A stretch of 8,802 bases of DNA. It comes from Balneolaceae bacterium (GTDB taxonomy: Bacteria > Bacteroidota > Rhodothermia > Balneolales > Balneolaceae). The stretch spans positions 1 through 8,802 of the forward strand of contig SLGL01000450.1 in the NCBI GenBank assembly GCA_007123785.1, read 5' to 3'. The notes under the pieces are model-generated. The model was not told the DNA's origin and did not search any database. It saw only the letters and a program-made list of their open reading frames with translations. Below, one piece after another: positions 5,775 through 8,802 of this stretch (within the stretch, counting starts at the first letter, position 1; every line of letters begins with the position of its first letter). Made by a program: the position numbers and the translations under genes.

Positions 5775-8486
5775 TCATAGGTTACGATAGGTAAGGCCGG
5801 AGAGATTTTTTTCTTCGGATGGAATAAGCAAACTGAAAAAGTACCCCACGATGATACAAACAGGCATTCCAATCAGCGGGTAAACGTAGAAGTGAATTCC
5901 GGTTTGAAATTTCACGAACGCCATCACAATCAGGCTGGTTACGGCGCCGATAATCACTCCTTTTGATGAAGCTCTTTCGGTAAAAATACCCAGGATGAAA
6001 ATACCGGCCAGTGCACTGCTCAGCAGCCCCACAATTTCCTGGAACAGAAAATAGAGTGACTGAATCGGAAACATCGCCAGCACACACGCCATGGCCGTTC
6101 CGAAAACTCCAACTATCGCAACCACTATTTTTGCAAGCCGGAGACGATACTTCTCTTCAGAATCGGGATTAAACCGCTTGTAAAAGTCCACCGTCCAGGC
6201 TGTTGAAATACTGTGCATACTGCTGTCCAAACTCGACATTGATGCGGCAAATATCCCTGCAATCACCAGCCCGGACAAGCCAACAGGAAGCTGCTGACCA
6301 ATAAATAGCGGGAAAATCTGATCATTCTGCATTCCGAGATGGATCAGATCCGGGCTCAGTTTGTAAAACACATAGAGGCAAACCCCGAGCGCAAAAAAGA
6401 GAAATCCCGTAGGAACAGAAATAATGCCGTTTGTCCAGATACTTTTTGAGGCTTCCTTCTCATTTTTGGTCGTCAGATATCGCTGAATGACGGCCTGATC
6501 CGTTGTGTAGGGGCCAAACTGCAGAGCAAAGGTTCCCAAAAAGATCGACCAGGTAACCAGATCGGTGAAACTGAAACTCCAGTCGAACATCAGCAGTTTA
6601 CTGTCCGTCATCGCGATGTCGTAAATCACACCAACCCCGCCTACATGGGCAACAATAAATACCAGGCTGTAAATAATCCCGAACACCAGAACCACCACCT
6701 GAATGACATCGGTCCAGACTACCGCTTCCATTCCGCCCATCACGGTATAAACAATGGAAAAAATACCCATCAGAATAATCGCAACATATATATCCATCCC
6801 GATGATGGCGGTAATTACCAGGGCAGGCAAAAAAACCATCACACTCATCCTTCCGAGCTGAAAAATTATGAAAGAGAGACTGCCAAAGAGCCGAACAGCC
6901 AGGCTGAACCTTTGTTCAAGATACTCATACGCTGTGGTGATGTTGAGCCTCCTGAAAAAAGGCAGATAAAACATCACCACAATCGGAACCATTAAAAAAA
7001 TTGTGATATAGCCGGGATAAACAAGCCAGTTTGTTGAAAAAGCAACAGCAGGTATTGCTATAAAAGTAATGGCACTGAGCTGAGTGGCATATATACTCAT
7101 CCCCGCCGCCCACCAGGGAATGCGCTGTCCGGCCAGGAAAAACTCATCCGTAAGATTTTCACGCCTCGAAAAATAATATCCCATCCCGATCAGCAACAGT
7201 ATGTAAATACCCAGAATACTGTAATTGATAATTCCGAAATCCACACTTTCCCGCGCAATAGTGCCCGTCCAAACCTTGTTTGTGCGAACACCCGGGCTGA
7301 TCTCTCCGGACGCCAAAATTATATTACCATTCCACCATACGGCATTTGTGGTGACCGGACTGGGCTGCTGCATTTGCCCTGCAATTGACCATGTATCTGT
7401 AATGGTATGATAAGCCAGTACATCACGGCTAAAGGCGGACTCTTCTTCCAGAATCCGCAACAGCTCTGCTTGAAGAGAATCCCGTTCTGATTCAAGTTCG
7501 GTTCTTATATCTGATTCCTCTGCCACTTCTATAAGTCCTGATAGTGAATCGATATGGGAGGCAATCTCGAGTCGGTGGTTCAACATCACACCATCATCAC
7601 CGCCAAAAAAAAGGATGTGACTATCACCGTAAGCAAGGGTTGTGGAGGCCATCAGTGAAGGAACATCACCTGCAGATTCAACCTCTTCCCACCGGCCGGA
7701 ACCAGGATTGTATGAAAATCCGTCCCGAAGCACCTCCATCGAGCCATCGGCAGCAACATCTCGTCCGCCAAAAAGATAGAACCGCTGATTTAAACCATCA
7801 CTTTGAACGGCTGTAGTGGCCAGTAATCGGTCTTTACCCGGCCAGGCAGGCAACGTTTCCCAACGTAGGGCGGTCGAATTCAAATGATTCAAATCCAGTG
7901 AAAAAAAGTGGTTCGTGGCTTGTGGCTGATCCTTACTTTCTTGTCCGCCCGCCACAAACAGGCGATCCCTAAGCACTGCCCCCGCCGAAAAAGCAAGAGG
8001 GACCGGAAGAGATGGCAGTTCCTCAAACTCCACACTCCGGGAATTTCTATTGTATCGAAGAAGGTATACATCGCTGAATACATCCGTTCCATCCGTACCG
8101 CCCGCTATTATCAATCCACGGTTGGTTTGTGCCGTCACACCATAACCCAGCGGCCGGGGCAGTTTCAGGTCATCATCAGTATACCACTCAAATTCATCAC
8201 CGATATTTTCCAGAATATAAATCCGGTCGTGATACACTTTTTCCCCTCCCTCCCACGGAGGGCCGAATGGAAAATTGGCACCGCCTGAAACAATCAGAAC
8301 ATCGTTATGAACACCTGTAAAAGCACCCGCAACTCCCAGAGAATCGGGCAGCTCAGGCAAAGCCTGCCACAGAGTGATTGATGAAACCGTACCGTTATCA
8401 TCTGTCAGGATCTGCGGTAATCCATCCGGAACCCAAACCAGGAGGATCAAAACAGATAACAGCAAAACTTTTTTTGATCGGTTCAT
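5775..8486 (-). CDS. Periplasmic NanM-like Kelch mutarotase fused to a sodium:solute symporter
   Basis: One uninterrupted 903-residue protein with two functions. Residues 1-25 look like a signal peptide. Residues about 38-410 are a six-bladed Kelch propeller, with blade turns at GG68-69, GG129-130, GG180-181, GG240-241, GG295-296 and SG393-394; G-V-A-G-A-F at 51-56 and G-G-A-N-F-P at 68-73 with P-P-W-E-G-G at 76-81 are typical of the cyclically permuted mutarotase family related to E. coli NanM (sialic-acid mutarotase). A charged helical, coiled-coil-like insert (about 310-352) lies between blades 5 and 6. Residues 418-888 form an SSS-family symporter with about 13 membrane helices. Y-T-V-M-G-G-M-E-A at 580-588 fits the end of the family signature, W-T-D-V-I-Q at 591-596 matches the conserved Asp helix of vSGLT, and S-S-L-D-S-S at 751-756 aligns with the vSGLT Na2-site serines. 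Known 13-helix SSS proteins have a periplasmic N-terminus, which puts the propeller in the periplasm. Start ATG 8486 precedes the signal peptide and has an A/T-rich leader without Shine-Dalgarno. It is first in the gene order. Sialic acid is the likely substrate, by mutarotase family and neighbours; another sugar acid is possible. Confidence 0.
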   Translation of the reverse strand: MNRSKKVLLLSVLILLVWVPDGLPQILTDDNGTVSSITLWQALPELPDSLGVAGAFTGVHNDVLIVSGGANFPFGPPWEGGEKVYHDRIYILENIGDEFEWYTDDDLKLPRPLGYGVTAQTNRGLIIAGGTDGTDVFSDVYLLRYNRNSRSVEFEELPSLPVPLAFSAGAVLRDRLFVAGGQESKDQPQATNHFFSLDLNHLNSTALRWETLPAWPGKDRLLATTAVQSDGLNQRFYLFGGRDVAADGSMEVLRDGFSYNPGSGRWEEVESAGDVPSLMASTTLAYGDSHILFFGGDDGVMLNHRLEIASHIDSLSGLIEVAEESDIRTELESERDSLQAELLRILEEESAFSRDVLAYHTITDTWSIAGQMQQPSPVTTNAVWWNGNIILASGEISPGVRTNKVWTGTIARESVDFGIINYSILGIYILLLIGMGYYFSRRENLTDEFFLAGQRIPWWAAGMSIYATQLSAITFIAIPAVAFSTNWLVYPGYITIFLMVPIVVMFYLPFFRRLNITTAYEYLEQRFSLAVRLFGSLSFIIFQLGRMSVMVFLPALVITAIIGMDIYVAIILMGIFSIVYTVMGGMEAVVWTDVIQVVVLVFGIIYSLVFIVAHVGGVGVIYDIAMTDSKLLMFDWSFSFTDLVTWSIFLGTFALQFGPYTTDQAVIQRYLTTKNEKEASKSIWTNGIISVPTGFLFFALGVCLYVFYKLSPDLIHLGMQNDQIFPLFIGQQLPVGLSGLVIAGIFAASMSSLDSSMHSISTAWTVDFYKRFNPDSEEKYRLRLAKIVVAIVGVFGTAMACVLAMFPIQSLYFLFQEIVGLLSSALAGIFILGIFTERASSKGVIIGAVTSLIVMAFVKFQTGIHFYVYPLIGMPVCIIVGYFFSLLIPSEEKNLSGLTYRNL

Positions 8487-8566
8487 AAAATTATGGTTGT
8501 TATCGGGCCAAATGTTCGGTTTTTCATTTTACTATTATTTTTGACAGATGCCCCGAAAGCAAGTTC

Positions 8567-8613
8567 TTCGATCTGTTTTTTGCAACTCCTTTATTCAACA
8601 TAATCAGATCGAA
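8567..8613. repeat. 9-bp perfect inverted repeat TTCGATCTG / CAGATCGAA
   Basis: TTCGATCTG at 8567-8575 and CAGATCGAA at 8605-8613, 29 nt apart, in the leader of the symporter fusion (81-127 nt upstream of its start). The arms could be paired operator half-sites, or an RNA stem if transcription starts upstream. The loop on the minus strand is A-rich and contains AAAGGAG not followed by a credible gene start. A weak promoter-like pair, TTGCTT at 8557-8562 and AATAAT at 8534-8539 with 17-nt spacing, sits between the repeat and the start codon. Confidence 0.
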
Positions 8614-8625
8614 CCGGTGTAACTT

Positions 8626-8638
8626 GTCAAATATTGAC
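8626..8638. promoter_or_regulatory. Palindromic operator-like site GTCAA-ATA-TTGAC
   Basis: A perfect 5-3-5 inverted repeat at the left edge of the ATTG array. Its right arm, TTGAC, is also the core of the array units (TTGAC recurs at 8655-8659 and 8707-8711). A short palindrome with a 3-nt spacer suits a dimeric helix-turn-helix regulator such as a GntR-type protein, but the class cannot be told from the site alone. It is 140-152 nt upstream of the symporter start and 119-131 nt before the possible divergent gene. Confidence 0.
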
Positions 8639-8711
8639 TTTTTATTGTCCATAATTGACCATTTATTGAAATAATTGAGCATTCTTATATATTGGATGAA
8701 AGAATATTGAC
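8630..8711. repeat. Helically phased ATTG(A/T)C direct-repeat array, probable regulator-binding region
   Basis: ATTG cores occur at 8633, 8644, 8654, 8665 and 8674 (steps of 11, 10, 11 and 9 bp), then at 8691 and 8706, all on the plus strand, so five successive cores face nearly the same side of the helix. They group into imperfect units of about 20 bp: 8630-8649, 8651-8670 and 8671-8690. For example, ATAATTGACCATTT (8651) and ATAATTGAGCATTC (8671) agree at 12 of 14 positions. The array lies in a noncoding gap between the symporter gene and a possible divergent gene, where a shared operator is expected. The AT-rich background raises the chance of coincidental ATTG, but not of this spacing. 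Confidence 0.
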
Positions 8712-8757
8712 TATTTTCTAATCTTTCGTTAGTGCTCGAGCAAATATTGTGGAAATT

Positions 8758-8802
8758 ATGGAACCGCTTTTTAAAAAACCCACCGGATCTTTTGCATCTT
8801 AT
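8758..8802 (+). CDS. Possible start of a divergent gene, product unknown
   Basis: An ATG at 8758 opens a frame of 15 codons (M-E-P-L-F-K-K-P-T-G-S-F-A-S-Y) that runs off the window without a stop. It is preceded by GTGGAA, a weak ribosome-binding resemblance. Its position, divergent from the symporter gene with a repeat array between, is where a local transcription regulator is often found, and a short basic N-terminal arm would not contradict a GntR-type protein, but too little is visible for any family call. It could also be a chance open frame of 45 nt. Confidence 0.
   Translation, partial: MEPLFKKPTGSFASY

Noticed and set aside
5591..5872. A 93-codon minus-strand frame bridging the end of the symporter gene and the leader of susC
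   Set aside because: It overlaps the symporter's 3' end in another frame, its start is inside that gene, and the part in the gap translates the repeat hairpin; no domain is visible.
7582..7602. CATCACACCATCATCACC-like triplet repetition on the plus strand
   Set aside because: A short stretch inside the propeller coding sequence, too brief and imperfect to be a real repeat; it makes His runs only in the antisense frame.
8248..8262. CCCTCC-CAC-GGAGGG hairpin in the fusion gene
   Set aside because: It encodes part of the conserved P-P-W-E-G-G motif of the mutarotase family, so protein constraint is a sufficient explanation.
8524..8601. A 25-residue minus-strand frame upstream of the symporter fusion (possible leader peptide)
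   Set aside because: It has no ribosome-binding site, no regulatory codon run and no overlap with a terminator-like structure; short open frames are expected in such AT-rich DNA.

Overview
The window reads as a sialic-acid scavenging locus from a Bacteroidota-type (FCB group) bacterium. The evidence is a SusC/SusD pair, a SusD lipoprotein signal, start codons mostly preceded by A/T-rich leaders without a Shine-Dalgarno sequence, and intergenic AAACCT...AGGTTT palindromes. A marine or saline lineage such as Balneolaceae or a relative would fit the moderate GC and the sodium-coupled transporter, but the sequence alone does not fix the genus.

All four substantial genes are on the minus strand, so transcription runs right to left. 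From the right: (i) 8487-8757 is a probable divergent control region with a helically phased ATTG array, a GTCAA-ATA-TTGAC palindrome and a separate 9-bp inverted repeat, and a possible plus-strand gene starts at 8758; (ii) 5775-8486 encodes one polypeptide that joins a signal peptide, a six-bladed Kelch propeller of the cyclically permuted NanM-like mutarotase family, and a complete 13-helix sodium:solute symporter; (iii) 5551-5774 is an intergenic leader with a bulged AAACCT hairpin and a small palindrome; (iv) 2380-5550 encodes a SusC-type TonB-dependent outer-membrane transporter; (v) 898-2361, 18 nt further on, encodes its SusD-type surface lipoprotein; (vi) 837-880 is a strong intrinsic terminator; (vii) 610-836 holds two reverse-complementary copies of AAACCTGTCAGGTTT; (viii) 1-609 is the N-terminal part of an exo-sialidase, cut by the window edge just after its Y-R-I-P motif.

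Inferred joint function: the sialidase releases terminal sialic acid as the alpha anomer. SusD and SusC capture it and import it across the outer membrane (compare NanU/NanO of Bacteroides and Tannerella). In the periplasm the propeller speeds conversion between anomers, and the attached symporter carries the sugar across the inner membrane with sodium. The catabolic genes expected for such a locus (nanA/nanE/nagB types) are not in the window. The most notable feature is the mutarotase-symporter fusion, because it places the anomer-converting enzyme at the mouth of the transporter. The substrate assignment rests on three independent family signals (sialidase, mutarotase family, SusCD context) but remains an inference.
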